A stretch of 64,000 nucleotides of DNA, taken from Symsagittifera roscoffensis. Taxonomy: Eukaryota > Xenacoelomorpha > Acoela > Convolutidae. The notes under the pieces are model-generated. The model saw only the letters and a list, made by a program, of their open reading frames with translations. It was not told the DNA's origin and searched no databases. Below, piece after piece: positions 40,225-49,489 of this stretch. A program made the position numbers and the translations under genes. The first letter of the stretch is position 1. Every line of letters starts with the position of its first letter. The stretch covers positions 6,046,386-6,110,385 of the forward strand of contig NC_087063.1 of assembly GCF_963678635.1 (NCBI RefSeq), given 5' to 3'.

Positions 40225-40377
40225 TTAAGAAATGATCTCTTGGTCGAATATTTTTTGCTGTTTGAGGCGATTTTCTAGTGTGGTCGAATTATTTATTAGT
40301 TTTTTGACAAGTGGGTTGAGTTTTGTAAAAAATTGTTGGGGGCAATTTTCATGGTGACTGGGAGGTCGTCTTTTTCT
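40225..40377 (-). CDS. Possible 50-codon ORF without ATG upstream of membrane protein 1
   Basis: Open from 40,377 to a TAA at 40,227 that abuts the ATG of membrane protein 1. The product is basic then helical (RKRRPPSHHENC, KLNPLVKKLINN, LENRLKQQKIFD). Short, so it may be chance. Confidence 0.25.
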   Translation of the reverse strand, partial: RKRRPPSHHENCPQQFFTKLNPLVKKLINNSTTLENRLKQQKIFDQEIIS

Positions 40378-40824
40378 TTATTTTTGTTTGTCAAATGATC
40401 CGGGGTATGGTGAGATTTTTATACTTTAGGCTAATTAAAATCTTCATTTTGTTACTTTAGGCTAAGTTATCAAATTTGTTTTGGGGGTATTCGTGGTCTG
40501 AGTTGGGGAAATATTGTTGATCTTTGGGTTATTAGATAAGGGAGGGGTACGGTAATATGGTGATATTTATTTTAGTTGTCAAGTTGGAGTGGTTTGCTTA
40601 TTTTTGACCTGGAGGTTGTAAAGTTATAGTTAGAGATGTGCCTGGAGTTCTAGATTATTCGTCTAATTGATCTTAGTTTGAGTTAGAGAAAGTGGCGGAT
40701 TGGATGAATCCTATTGGTCTATTTTGAACTAGAATTATTGCGTACTTGTGAGCATGTTATTTTGAAAAATTGAAATGAAAAATGTTACGGAGGTTTCAAG
40801 ATTGTGAAGTATAAATTCTTAAAA
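40378..40824 (-). other. Spacer after integrase
   Basis: AT-rich region between the integrase stop and the small ORFs. No coding pattern seen. A splice acceptor for subgenomic RNAs could lie here. Confidence 0.4.
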
Positions 40825-42786
40825 TTACTTTTTAAATTCTACTTTCTTTAATATTTTAGATTGGGGGATGAACATTTTGTAGTTTTTACGTGGTTGATTT
40901 CGGAGTCTTGTTGTTTTTCTATGTTCAGATTTGTCTATTTCTTCTTGGGGTATTATTTGTTCTGTCATTTTTCTATTTTTTCTTTGTTTTGGGGATTCTT
41001 TATGGTTTTGTGTATTGTTTTTGGTGGCGGTTGGTTTTGTGTTTTGATTTTCGGTGGGGTTATCATTTTGTTCTGTGTTTTTCAGATGTGGTTCATTTTG
41101 AATGATTTTTAATCCTGTGAAAGAATATAATTGAGTTAATTCGCGGAGTGCGTATTCTTTTGGGTGATAAGGTAATAGGTTGTTTCGATGTTGAACGATT
41201 TCTTTTTTGTTTGAGTCGGTAATTTTATATGTGACATCAGTGGGTTTTGCAATTATTTGGTAGGGTCCTTTTCGGAGGGGTTGTAATTTTTTAGAAATTC
41301 CTTTTTGAGTATTAAAATCAAGTATTAAAACAAATGTTCCAATTTTTAAATCGGAAGCTGGTGTAAAACGTGAATTGATTTGTTCATTTATGTTTTGTCT
41401 TTGTAATAACTTTTTCGTTATTTTTTGGTAAATTTCATTGTGTTTCTTATCTCTATTTAAAATCCATTCGGTGTGTGTACCGGAGGCTAATTTAAGAATT
41501 TGTGGGTGATGAAAATGATCTTCATCGTGTGTATGTAAAGGTAGGTTATAACAAATTGAGTCTTTATTTGGTTGACAATAACCTTGTGCGTTTTTATGAG
41601 AATTTGCTGTAAACATTATTGGTTTGCGTGGCTTTTGGTTAAAAACCATTTCGTATGGTGACATTCCTAAAGTTGTCGTTATTTGTGAATTATATGCTAA
41701 GGGAAATAATTTTACATCTGCTGACCATTCGGTATATTTTGTATCATTTCCGTTGATGATACATCTAAGATATTCTTGTAGTGAACGGTTCATACCTTCG
41801 ACTAAGCCGTTTGTCCAAGGTGCATGAGATGTACGTGGTTTGTGTTTAATGTTGTATAAATGACATAGTGTTATTATTTCATTATTTATGAATTCTGTAC
41901 CATTGTCTGTGACTAAAATTTCTGGTAGTCCAAATTTTGCTATCCAGTGTTCATAAAGTGTTGTATATGCGTAATAAGCATTACAATGTGGTACTGGGTT
42001 AAGTGCTACATAGTGTGTGAATGCGTCAACAATTACCATAATGTAGGAGTTTCCTTCTGATGAGGGTGAAATTGGTCCTTTAGTATCAAATGAGATACGA
42101 TGATTAAAGTACAAACTTTGTCCTTTAAAATCTTGTTTTTGTGCTATTTGTTTTTGATTTGGGTAAGGTTTATTTAGTTGACATACTATACAGTCATTGC
42201 ATAGTACTTTTATCCAAATTGGTGCATTTGGGAAATAAAAGTTTTGTATAAAATTTGAATATGTTTTCTCTGATCCAGAGTGTCCTTTAATATTTTGTGT
42301 ATGTGAAATATTAAAAGCTATAAGAATCATACTTAAAGGGAGACATGGAACTGTAGATTCATTTAATTTGTATTCTAGAAGGTCTGTGTTTTCGTTAATT
42401 GTTGTATTATTGAATTTTCGAAAATATCGGAGGAGTGTTTTATTTCCTAAAATGGTTGAATCTGCTTTGATAGGTTTAGTTTTATATTTGTGCCATGATT
42501 TCAGTTGTCGAATTACTGGGTCAAGGTTTTGATATTGTTTCAGTGTTGAAATTGTAATTGTTTCTGTTGGGGGGAGAAAAATGTTTTCGATTTCTAATGT
42601 AGATAAGGGTATTGTATCAAGTGGGTCGTGAAGGTCAAAAACTTGATTTATTGTGTATTTTGAATCATTTGTTTGTGGTCCTGATAAATTTATTTTATCA
42701 GTTAAATCTTCTTTTTCAATTAGTGGAAAATGGTCTTTCTTAGGCAGGTGTTGTTTTGTTCGTTTTTGTTGGGTGTTATTTTTTAT
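40825..42786 (-). CDS. pol: Integrase, in the same frame as RT but after a TGA
   Basis: Inserts element DNA into the genome. The frame is open directly after the TGA at 42,789-42,787. The first ATG is only at 42,330, inside the zinc domain region, so translation must come through the TGA or from a spliced or cleaved product. HHCC motif: HTQNIKGH ... CNDCIVC. Catalytic core: D in SFDTKGP, D in LVTDNGTEF and E in TNGLVEGMNRS. The C-terminal module contains GTFVLILDF and LRKGPYQIIAKP. The tail is Asn/Gln/Lys-rich and basic, ending KKVEFKK. No chromodomain and no macro domain here. Confidence 0.92.
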   Translation of the reverse strand: MKNNTQQKRTKQHLPKKDHFPLIEKEDLTDKINLSGPQTNDSKYTINQVFDLHDPLDTIPLSTLEIENIFLPPTETITISTLKQYQNLDPVIRQLKSWHKYKTKPIKADSTILGNKTLLRYFRKFNNTTINENTDLLEYKLNESTVPCLPLSMILIAFNISHTQNIKGHSGSEKTYSNFIQNFYFPNAPIWIKVLCNDCIVCQLNKPYPNQKQIAQKQDFKGQSLYFNHRISFDTKGPISPSSEGNSYIMVIVDAFTHYVALNPVPHCNAYYAYTTLYEHWIAKFGLPEILVTDNGTEFINNEIITLCHLYNIKHKPRTSHAPWTNGLVEGMNRSLQEYLRCIINGNDTKYTEWSADVKLFPLAYNSQITTTLGMSPYEMVFNQKPRKPIMFTANSHKNAQGYCQPNKDSICYNLPLHTHDEDHFHHPQILKLASGTHTEWILNRDKKHNEIYQKITKKLLQRQNINEQINSRFTPASDLKIGTFVLILDFNTQKGISKKLQPLRKGPYQIIAKPTDVTYKITDSNKKEIVQHRNNLLPYHPKEYALRELTQLYSFTGLKIIQNEPHLKNTEQNDNPTENQNTKPTATKNNTQNHKESPKQRKNRKMTEQIIPQEEIDKSEHRKTTRLRNQPRKNYKMFIPQSKILKKVEFKK

Positions 42787-44730
42787 TCATTGAGAATATG
42801 GGATTGGTTTGAAAGTTGATGTTCCAAGTAAATCAACTTCATAATGATTATTTTGACAATCTAAATAAAGTGGGAAATGTTGTAAATTATTTATTTGTGA
42901 TTGTTCAATATCAGTTTTAACTGCATATTTGCATTCTAATCGGGGTGATGTTTCGTTTTCTGCAAGGTAGAATTTTATGTTTTTGGGTATTTCAACTGTT
43001 GTTTTTCGTGTAAGTAATTCAGGTGGTGTATTTCGACTTAAGGTGTCTGGTAATGCAAGATTTTTTCCTGCAGTCCAAACTATATGTAAGTTTGGAAATT
43101 TCATTAGAATTAGTTGAAATCTGTAAACTCGGTGGTTTGGGTTAGATTTTTGTGTAAAGAGAAAGATGATTGGTTTATGGTCTGTGAATAAAACTGTTGG
43201 ATGTTTTGATCCAAGGATCAGAAATTCATATTCTGTCAGTGTATATATTATGGCTGTACATTCTCTCATTAGAGTTGAGAGTCGTAGCTCTGCCTGAGTG
43301 AATAATCGAGAATTTGCTGATATGAGGTTCATTTTATTTGTACCATTATGTGATTGTAATAGTGCTGCACCGATGCCAAAGTTCGAAGCATCGCACATTG
43401 CATAAAATGGTTGATCAGGATCTGGAATTGTGTTTGAAATTTGTTCAGTTAAAAGTTTCTTTATTTCATCGAATCGTGTTTGATGTTCTGTATTCCATTC
43501 AAAATTATTTTGTTGTCTAAGGATGTTGTAAAATGGTCGTAGATATAATTGCATTTTATAAACATATTTACTTAAAAAGTTTAACATTCCAAGGAATTCT
43601 TGGATTTTCTTTTTATTTGTTGGTGGTTGAAGTTTTTGAATAGCGTCAATGCGTGATTTCAGTGGAGTGATTGTTTTTCTTTCTATGTTATGTCCTAAGA
43701 ATTTAACTCTTGTCAAAAAGAAGTGTGATTTATCGGGGGCGGCCTTCAGATTTTCGTTCTGAAGTATTTGGTGATATTTTTCTAAAACATTGAACATTTC
43801 GTCTTTTGTTTGTGATTGCATAAAAACATCGTCTAAATAGGTGATTGCGTTTTTCTTGAGTATCAGTGGTCTAAAAATTTTGCTCATAAAAGCTGAAAAT
43901 GCTGCTGGTCCTATGGATATTCCATAGAATAAGCGGTTGAATTCATATTGTTGGTTTCCGATAACAAATTGTGTTAAACGTCGTGATTGTTCATCTAGTG
44001 GCATTTGATTGTATGCACTATTCATATCGGCGGTTGTAAAGTATTTGCCGTTTATTTTTGTTAAAATAACTTGTATTGGTTCAATGGGCCAATTACATTT
44101 TGATTCGTCTATAAGTGAATTGAGGTATCTAGCATCGAGAACGATTTTTAATGATTCTCCTTTAGCTAGAATGATAACGGGGTTGATGAATGTGTTGCCT
44201 TTTGGTTGTTCTTCTTTATTAACTGGTGATATAATATTGTACTGTTCTAAAATATCGAGTAATCTGTTTACTTTATCATGTAAGTGAATTGGTACTTTAC
44301 TTGCTCTCTGTTTTTTGAAAACTGCGTCTGGTTTTAATGGGAGATGTAGTGATGAACTGATTTTGCCAACATCGAATTTTGATGTTGCATAGACTGATGA
44401 ATATTTAATTAGCTGTTTGGCTAACTTTTCAAATTCGTCTTGTGTTATTTGTGAATGTTGGAAATTAAACATTGTTAAAAATTTCTGTTGGTCCTCTGTG
44501 TAGTTACTTATATTGAATGTAGGTTTGAAATATGGAGTTTTTGTGAAATAATCCGTATTTCTGTTTTCGTTACTTATTATATTATTTATAGATAATTCTT
44601 CATTAAGAATTGTAGATTGGCAAATATCTAGTAATTGGAGTATATTATTTACGCGATAGGCTTTTTCGTGTATTGGTGATATTGTAGCGTTGGTTTCACA
44701 ATATCCTAAAAGTCCTAAAGGTAATGTTAC
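42787..44730 (-). CDS. pol: Reverse transcriptase-RNase H, in the same frame as gag-protease but after a TAA
   Basis: The frame is open from the codon after the gag-protease TAA. The first ATG is at 44,472. RT motifs: LKIVLDARYLN, FTTADMNSAYNQMPL (motif A), LFYGISIGPAAFSAFM (motif B), TYLDDVFMQ (motif C, near 43,840), then FLGMLNFLSKYVY. RNase H: YAMCDASNFGIGAAL, LSTLMRECTAIIYTL, LFTDHKPI and ALPDTLSRN. About 80 linker residues follow to a TGA. Both flanking domains (protease and integrase) lie in the same frame, so the natural product would be one Gag-Pol chain if stops are read through. Confidence 0.93.
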   Translation of the reverse strand, partial: VTLPLGLLGYCETNATISPIHEKAYRVNNILQLLDICQSTILNEELSINNIISNENRNTDYFTKTPYFKPTFNISNYTEDQQKFLTMFNFQHSQITQDEFEKLAKQLIKYSSVYATSKFDVGKISSSLHLPLKPDAVFKKQRASKVPIHLHDKVNRLLDILEQYNIISPVNKEEQPKGNTFINPVIILAKGESLKIVLDARYLNSLIDESKCNWPIEPIQVILTKINGKYFTTADMNSAYNQMPLDEQSRRLTQFVIGNQQYEFNRLFYGISIGPAAFSAFMSKIFRPLILKKNAITYLDDVFMQSQTKDEMFNVLEKYHQILQNENLKAAPDKSHFFLTRVKFLGHNIERKTITPLKSRIDAIQKLQPPTNKKKIQEFLGMLNFLSKYVYKMQLYLRPFYNILRQQNNFEWNTEHQTRFDEIKKLLTEQISNTIPDPDQPFYAMCDASNFGIGAALLQSHNGTNKMNLISANSRLFTQAELRLSTLMRECTAIIYTLTEYEFLILGSKHPTVLFTDHKPIIFLFTQKSNPNHRVYRFQLILMKFPNLHIVWTAGKNLALPDTLSRNTPPELLTRKTTVEIPKNIKFYLAENETSPRLECKYAVKTDIEQSQINNLQHFPLYLDCQNNHYEVDLLGTSTFKPIPYSQ

Positions 44731-47700
44731 TTAGTAAGGTGTGTTGTTATAAACATGTAAGGAAATAATATCTGAATTCGAATTTTTCAAATATTTTATT
44801 GAAGAGATTGTGATTTTGAAAAATTTATGAATAGGTTTGAATTCAAAATCTGACATATAAAATTTTTGTTTGTTTTGTTCTTTATCATATTGGTGAACTT
44901 GTTTGATTGAAAAATTATAGATGTTTCCTGATAGTGGTTTCAGGTGTTTTCTTTGTTGGTTATATATTGGATAGAATTTTGAAAAGAATGGTGGTTGTTT
45001 ATTTAATCTTTGAAAAAATGTTAGGGATGTTTCTTTTGTTTTTGTATATTTATCTTTGATTAATATTTTACTATTTAGTATGTTAATTGTTGGTATATAC
45101 TTTGAAATAAATGGTATTCCAATGATATTATATTTAATATCAGTGATATGGAATATTTGTTTAAATGGCTTGTTTAGAATTTTACTTTGCTCCATTGTTC
45201 TGGTAGGGAGGAGAAATAATTGGATTTTTCCGTAGTTTATCAATGTTGATCCTTGTGCTGTTGCTAGTTTGCTGGAGGTTTCAAGAGGTGTTAGCTTTGG
45301 GTGTAAGGTTTTTATTTCATTCCATGTGGGGATGTTTATTATGTTTGATTCTGCTCCTGAATCAATTAAAAAATCTATTTCAAGGTCTGGTGGTTGAAAT
45401 TCTTTATTTCTTGGGCTTTCTAAGAGAAATGGTATTGTCCAAATTTTTTCTTTGGGTTGTTCTTTTTGTATATTTTGATAAATGTGGTTTGTATTCAAGC
45501 ATTTTGTTTTGGTGTTTTTATTGGTTTGATTTGTAGTGTTAATCTCATTTGTTTCTTGCGTTGTTGGTGTGGAATTTATGGGTGTAGTGTAATAATTTTG
45601 AAGAAATTCTGATTGATTTTCATATATATGTGATGGAAAGGGTTGTTCATATATGACAGATTCATAGTCATTTTCGACTTTTATCATATTGATAGCAAGA
45701 GTGTTTTCAGTATCACTTTCTGAATCTGATGATGTACAGTTTATTTGATTGAGTTGTAACGTATTAGTTACTGTGTCATCAATACCTGGGGGGTCTGATG
45801 TTGTTTCTGGGTTAGCTTGTACTTGATTGATTTGTCTTTGATGTTTAGGTGTACTGCTTCTGTGACGATTATTAGAGTTATTATAGTGATTATTATTTCG
45901 GTGTGGTGATTGGGAATAATTTCTATAACGATTATTATAACTTGGGTGTCGATTTTGTGAATTATTTCGCGATCTGTTTTGGTAATTATTGTTTGGTCTG
46001 TTATAGTTCGATCTATTATATGAGTTATTCCTTGATCGATTGTTCGGGTAATTCTGGTTTCGGTTGTTTGAATAACTTCTATTTCTATTATAGGAGTAGT
46101 TTCTATTCCTATTGTATGATGAATTTCGTGATTGGTTGTTTGGATAGTAGTTATTTCTTGATTGGGAATTAGATCTAGAAACAAATCGTTGTGTATTTGA
46201 ATTTGATCTGGAGTAGTTATTTCTACTATTTGGTCTATTGTAGTGATTTTGTGATGAATTTTGTGTACTTCTTCGTTCTGGTGATCTTCCTCTATAACTT
46301 GAGTTATATGGGGATTGATTTCTTGTATAACTTGTATTGTTCGGAAGTGGCTTTCCTGAACTGTTGTTGCTGTATACATTTTTGTTTGGTAGATTTTGAT
46401 CTTTTTTCATGTATTGATAGAATGATTTATTTGGTTCTTTGTATTTTTGAGGTTTATTTTGATTGTCTTGCTGTTTTTGTCTACATTCGGAAATACTATG
46501 TCCGTATCGTCGGCAATAATTACACCATTTTTTGAAAGATGGTTTGCCTTTGAAGTTTGGGTTCTTTTCATAAATATTGAGTATTTCAGTGATTTTTTCA
46601 ACGAGGTCTGTCTCTGATTCCTGTATATTATTAATATTAGTGGGAGTCGTTTCAATTTTGTTAACGTATTGTAATTTCAGATTTTCCGTTTCTTCTAGTT
46701 TCATCGTGATTTCTGCTTGTTCTAATTTGTCTACTAGTTTTCGAAAATCTAAATCGGGTTCTCGAATTGAAGAAGGATGGGATGCTCTCTTTTTTATTGC
46801 TATTTTCCTTAATTGTGGTGTTAAGGTCATCATTAAGATTTCTGTCATCTTTGTGTTTTTATAGTCATGTGTATTTAGTGAGTATGCTTTTCGAACTAGT
46901 GTTTCGATTCGTACTGCTATTTGCTTGATGGTTTCGTTTGGTAATCTGCGAATTTCATTACATAAAACTCTTTGTTGTTGTTTGTTTCTTTCGGAGTCAA
47001 ACATTTTTGAAAATTCTTGTGTAAATCTTTTCCAGTTTGATTTTATTTCTAGAGGTAGTACTGAAAACCATTTTTGGGCTGCGCCATCTAAGGTTGTTTG
47101 TATCAACGCTGTGCGTCGATGTATCCAGTTTTGATGTAGTGGCGTATTAATTGGTTCAGGTCCAATGTTTAAAATCAGGTTTGCTGTTACTGCATTTAAA
47201 TAATCTTCTACAGAATATTCAGGGTCTGTTCCTGTGAAAACCATTAAAGGTTTGTTTGATGTTATTGATGATCCACCCATAAGGTATGGATTCATTGTCA
47301 TTTGTAATGATTCTGCTGCATTTGGCATTTGAGAAAAATTTGAAAGTTGGTTTCTTGTTATTTCATGTTGTTGAAGATAATATGGGAGTGGTATTTCATT
47401 TTGCATTTGTGATGGTTGATACGAGTGTGCAGTCATTGGATTTTGTTGTTGAATTGGTTGAAAAGATTGTGTATTAATTGGATTTTGTTGTTGAATTGGT
47501 TGTTGATGTTGTGCATCTATCGGTTGTGGAGAAAAATTCCTATGATTTGTACGTGTTTTCTGTATTCCTTGTCTACGATATTCTTGAGTATTTGGTGCAA
47601 ATATATCTGGTTGTAAGAAATCATCATCTGAGGATAAATAATCCATTTGGTAAGATGTTTGTTTTTTACTTTTATTTTGTTGAAAAAATGGGTAATTTTC

Positions 47701-49047
47701 ACTGCGATCCTGTGGAGGATTTGGTTGAAAATTTTTGGAATTATATTGGGCCGTTGGGTTATCCCAGTTTCGAGGTTTTGTATATTGATTAAAATTCCTT
47801 TGTGGTTGATAATTTGTTTTTGACGGATGTGTATAATTATAATTATGGTCTGCAAAGTTGTTTCTAGTGAATGTTTTGCGTGTTTTTGATGGTATTGTCA
47901 TGGGTCTGTATGTTTGGTAATCCATATGTGAATATTTAGGGGCAGCCGAAGGTTTAACGGTTGATTGTAAGGTTACCTGTGTTTGTGAAGGATTTGTATT
48001 TCTTGGTGTTGTTAAATTTGGGCGTATTGGTGAAATACTTTGTTGTGTAGTTGTTGTGTGTACAATTTCTTCATTTATGAAGTGTGATGGTGTCTGTATA
48101 TCTTGTTGAGTAAGATTCCTAGTTCCATTGAGGTTTTCATTGTGTATAACTGTAGAGTTTAAACTATTATTTTGTGTATCGGGTAAAAATGTATTATAGT
48201 TTAATGGTGTTGCATCAATTGTTAATGGTATTACTCTTACATAGTCTCTTATGTAAGATATCGTACTTATTGCTTGACTTGAGATTGATTGTGGGAAGCT
48301 TATAAATGCGGGATGAGACCATTCGGGGTCCCAAACATAATCTGATTGTTCTGTGATAGCGGTATCATCGTTCGAGTTTTGGGGTCTAAAATTTTTTCTT
48401 GCTTGTGCAATTAAATCAATATTATGTGTGAAATAATCTATTATGAACCATGCCAAGATTTTTTGTAAATCGTGTTTGGTATGTTGTGAAACGTCGTCTT
48501 TCGTGAAATTTTCTTTAATGATGTTTAAATAACTAGAGAGTAGTGTGATTTCATGTCGTACTCTTAAATGTTTAGATGTTTCTGTCGGTGAGACATTTGT
48601 TAATGGGAGTTCATTTTCTAATATCGAAATATAACTATATATTATTGCGAAAACTTCATTGGTGAAAATGGAGTTTGCTCTTTGTGAGTTATGGTATTGG
48701 ATGCTTTTTATATATTCTGAAAAAACTTTTGAAAATTCTAAATCAAGATCGTCTGTTTGAATAGTATATGTTCTATTATTATGGTTTGGGGAAGTGAATT
48801 CTATAGAGTAGATTCCATACTGTTGTGTTATGTTGCATATATCTTTTAGATAGTGATCTATGATTTGTCTTTTGATTTTTACATCGGGGAACTCTGTTTT
48901 ACATGGACTAATTCCGGGTTCAAATAAATTTACGAGTAAATTTTGACAAAATATGTGTTGTCCTCTATCGGTATCTGCATCTACTATAAAAGGAAAGATT
49001 TCATCATCATCTGGAGTTTCTTCACCTGGAGTGTGCGTTGAGCTCAT
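44731..49047 (-). CDS. gag: Gag-protease polyprotein (1,438 aa)
   Basis: Structural protein plus protease. Residues 1-200 are a helical region of unknown fold. Residues 200-600 are Asn/Gln/Pro-rich. At about 600-790 is a retrotransposon Gag/capsid segment (PLMVFTGTDPEYSVEDYL, LDGAAQKWFSVL, EIRRLPNETIKQIAVRIE). A CCHC knuckle CNYCRRYGHSISEC lies near residue 845. Residues about 880-1,090 are a remarkable Asn/Arg/Ser/Tyr-repeat region (units like RNYSYNRN). A retropepsin motif LIDSGAESN lies near residue 1,230 with NIIGIPFISKY further on. It ends with TAA at 44,733. The start overlaps the upstream basic ORF by 26 nt. The ATG at 49,047 gives a plausible acidic N-terminus. Confidence 0.92.
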   Translation of the reverse strand: MSSTHTPGEETPDDDEIFPFIVDADTDRGQHIFCQNLLVNLFEPGISPCKTEFPDVKIKRQIIDHYLKDICNITQQYGIYSIEFTSPNHNNRTYTIQTDDLDLEFSKVFSEYIKSIQYHNSQRANSIFTNEVFAIIYSYISILENELPLTNVSPTETSKHLRVRHEITLLSSYLNIIKENFTKDDVSQHTKHDLQKILAWFIIDYFTHNIDLIAQARKNFRPQNSNDDTAITEQSDYVWDPEWSHPAFISFPQSISSQAISTISYIRDYVRVIPLTIDATPLNYNTFLPDTQNNSLNSTVIHNENLNGTRNLTQQDIQTPSHFINEEIVHTTTTQQSISPIRPNLTTPRNTNPSQTQVTLQSTVKPSAAPKYSHMDYQTYRPMTIPSKTRKTFTRNNFADHNYNYTHPSKTNYQPQRNFNQYTKPRNWDNPTAQYNSKNFQPNPPQDRSENYPFFQQNKSKKQTSYQMDYLSSDDDFLQPDIFAPNTQEYRRQGIQKTRTNHRNFSPQPIDAQHQQPIQQQNPINTQSFQPIQQQNPMTAHSYQPSQMQNEIPLPYYLQQHEITRNQLSNFSQMPNAAESLQMTMNPYLMGGSSITSNKPLMVFTGTDPEYSVEDYLNAVTANLILNIGPEPINTPLHQNWIHRRTALIQTTLDGAAQKWFSVLPLEIKSNWKRFTQEFSKMFDSERNKQQQRVLCNEIRRLPNETIKQIAVRIETLVRKAYSLNTHDYKNTKMTEILMMTLTPQLRKIAIKKRASHPSSIREPDLDFRKLVDKLEQAEITMKLEETENLKLQYVNKIETTPTNINNIQESETDLVEKITEILNIYEKNPNFKGKPSFKKWCNYCRRYGHSISECRQKQQDNQNKPQKYKEPNKSFYQYMKKDQNLPNKNVYSNNSSGKPLPNNTSYTRNQSPYNSSYRGRSPERRSTQNSSQNHYNRPNSRNNYSRSNSNTQRFVSRSNSQSRNNYYPNNQSRNSSYNRNRNYSYNRNRSYSNNRNQNYPNNRSRNNSYNRSNYNRPNNNYQNRSRNNSQNRHPSYNNRYRNYSQSPHRNNNHYNNSNNRHRSSTPKHQRQINQVQANPETTSDPPGIDDTVTNTLQLNQINCTSSDSESDTENTLAINMIKVENDYESVIYEQPFPSHIYENQSEFLQNYYTTPINSTPTTQETNEINTTNQTNKNTKTKCLNTNHIYQNIQKEQPKEKIWTIPFLLESPRNKEFQPPDLEIDFLIDSGAESNIINIPTWNEIKTLHPKLTPLETSSKLATAQGSTLINYGKIQLFLLPTRTMEQSKILNKPFKQIFHITDIKYNIIGIPFISKYIPTINILNSKILIKDKYTKTKETSLTFFQRLNKQPPFFSKFYPIYNQQRKHLKPLSGNIYNFSIKQVHQYDKEQNKQKFYMSDFEFKPIHKFFKITISSIKYLKNSNSDIISLHVYNNTPY

Positions 49048-49489
49048 TTTTTCGTTCGATGACTGTTAATATGTAATTATTAATGTGTCGAATTGGTTGA
49101 TTCCAATTGTATAGATGTACTGGTTTGTGTTTGTACTGTTTTTTTATTCTTCTTTTTCCTCTTTGTGATGAATTTGAAGTTGTTTCTGAGTCAGAAAAAT
49201 ATAATTGATCGTGAAGTGGGTAATTTTTATCTATTGATTCTTTTAGTTTGTAAAGTTCGTCTAAACTGTTGGTTTCTGATTCTGAAAATGCGTTTCGATT
49301 TTTTGAAAATCTTTTTCGTGTTATTTGTCTTTGTTTAGTTATTATTTTCCTCTTTAGTGTTTGTCGTTTTGTTCGAATGTATCCAACTGTTTGTGTATGA
49401 GGTGTGATTACAAGGTCGTATTTTTTGTTATCTATTTCACAATTGTGTAAAACGATTGTTTGTTTATTTCCTAGGTTTTTAAATGACAT
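49022..49489 (-). CDS. Basic 155-aa ORF upstream of gag
   Basis: First ORF longer than 100 codons after the leader. Very basic middle (RTKRQTLKRKIITKQRQITRK), an acidic Ser patch (SFSESETNS-like, FSDSETTSNSS) and a second basic patch (RGKRRIKKQYKHK). No known domain seen. The basic tracts suit RNA or chromatin binding. It overlaps the gag ORF by 26 nt in another frame, so it may be an upstream gene bypassed by leaky scanning or an N-terminal Gag extension joined by frameshift. Unrecognised. Confidence 0.6.
   Translation of the reverse strand: MSFKNLGNKQTIVLHNCEIDNKKYDLVITPHTQTVGYIRTKRQTLKRKIITKQRQITRKRFSKNRNAFSESETNSLDELYKLKESIDKNYPLHDQLYFSDSETTSNSSQRGKRRIKKQYKHKPVHLYNWNQPIRHINNYILTVIERKNELNAHSR

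Noticed and set aside
45768-46379. 203-residue minus-strand frame rich in Ile/Thr inside gag
   Set aside because: It is the out-of-frame reading of the Asn/Arg/Ser/Tyr repeat region of Gag. Repeats keep alternative frames open by composition.
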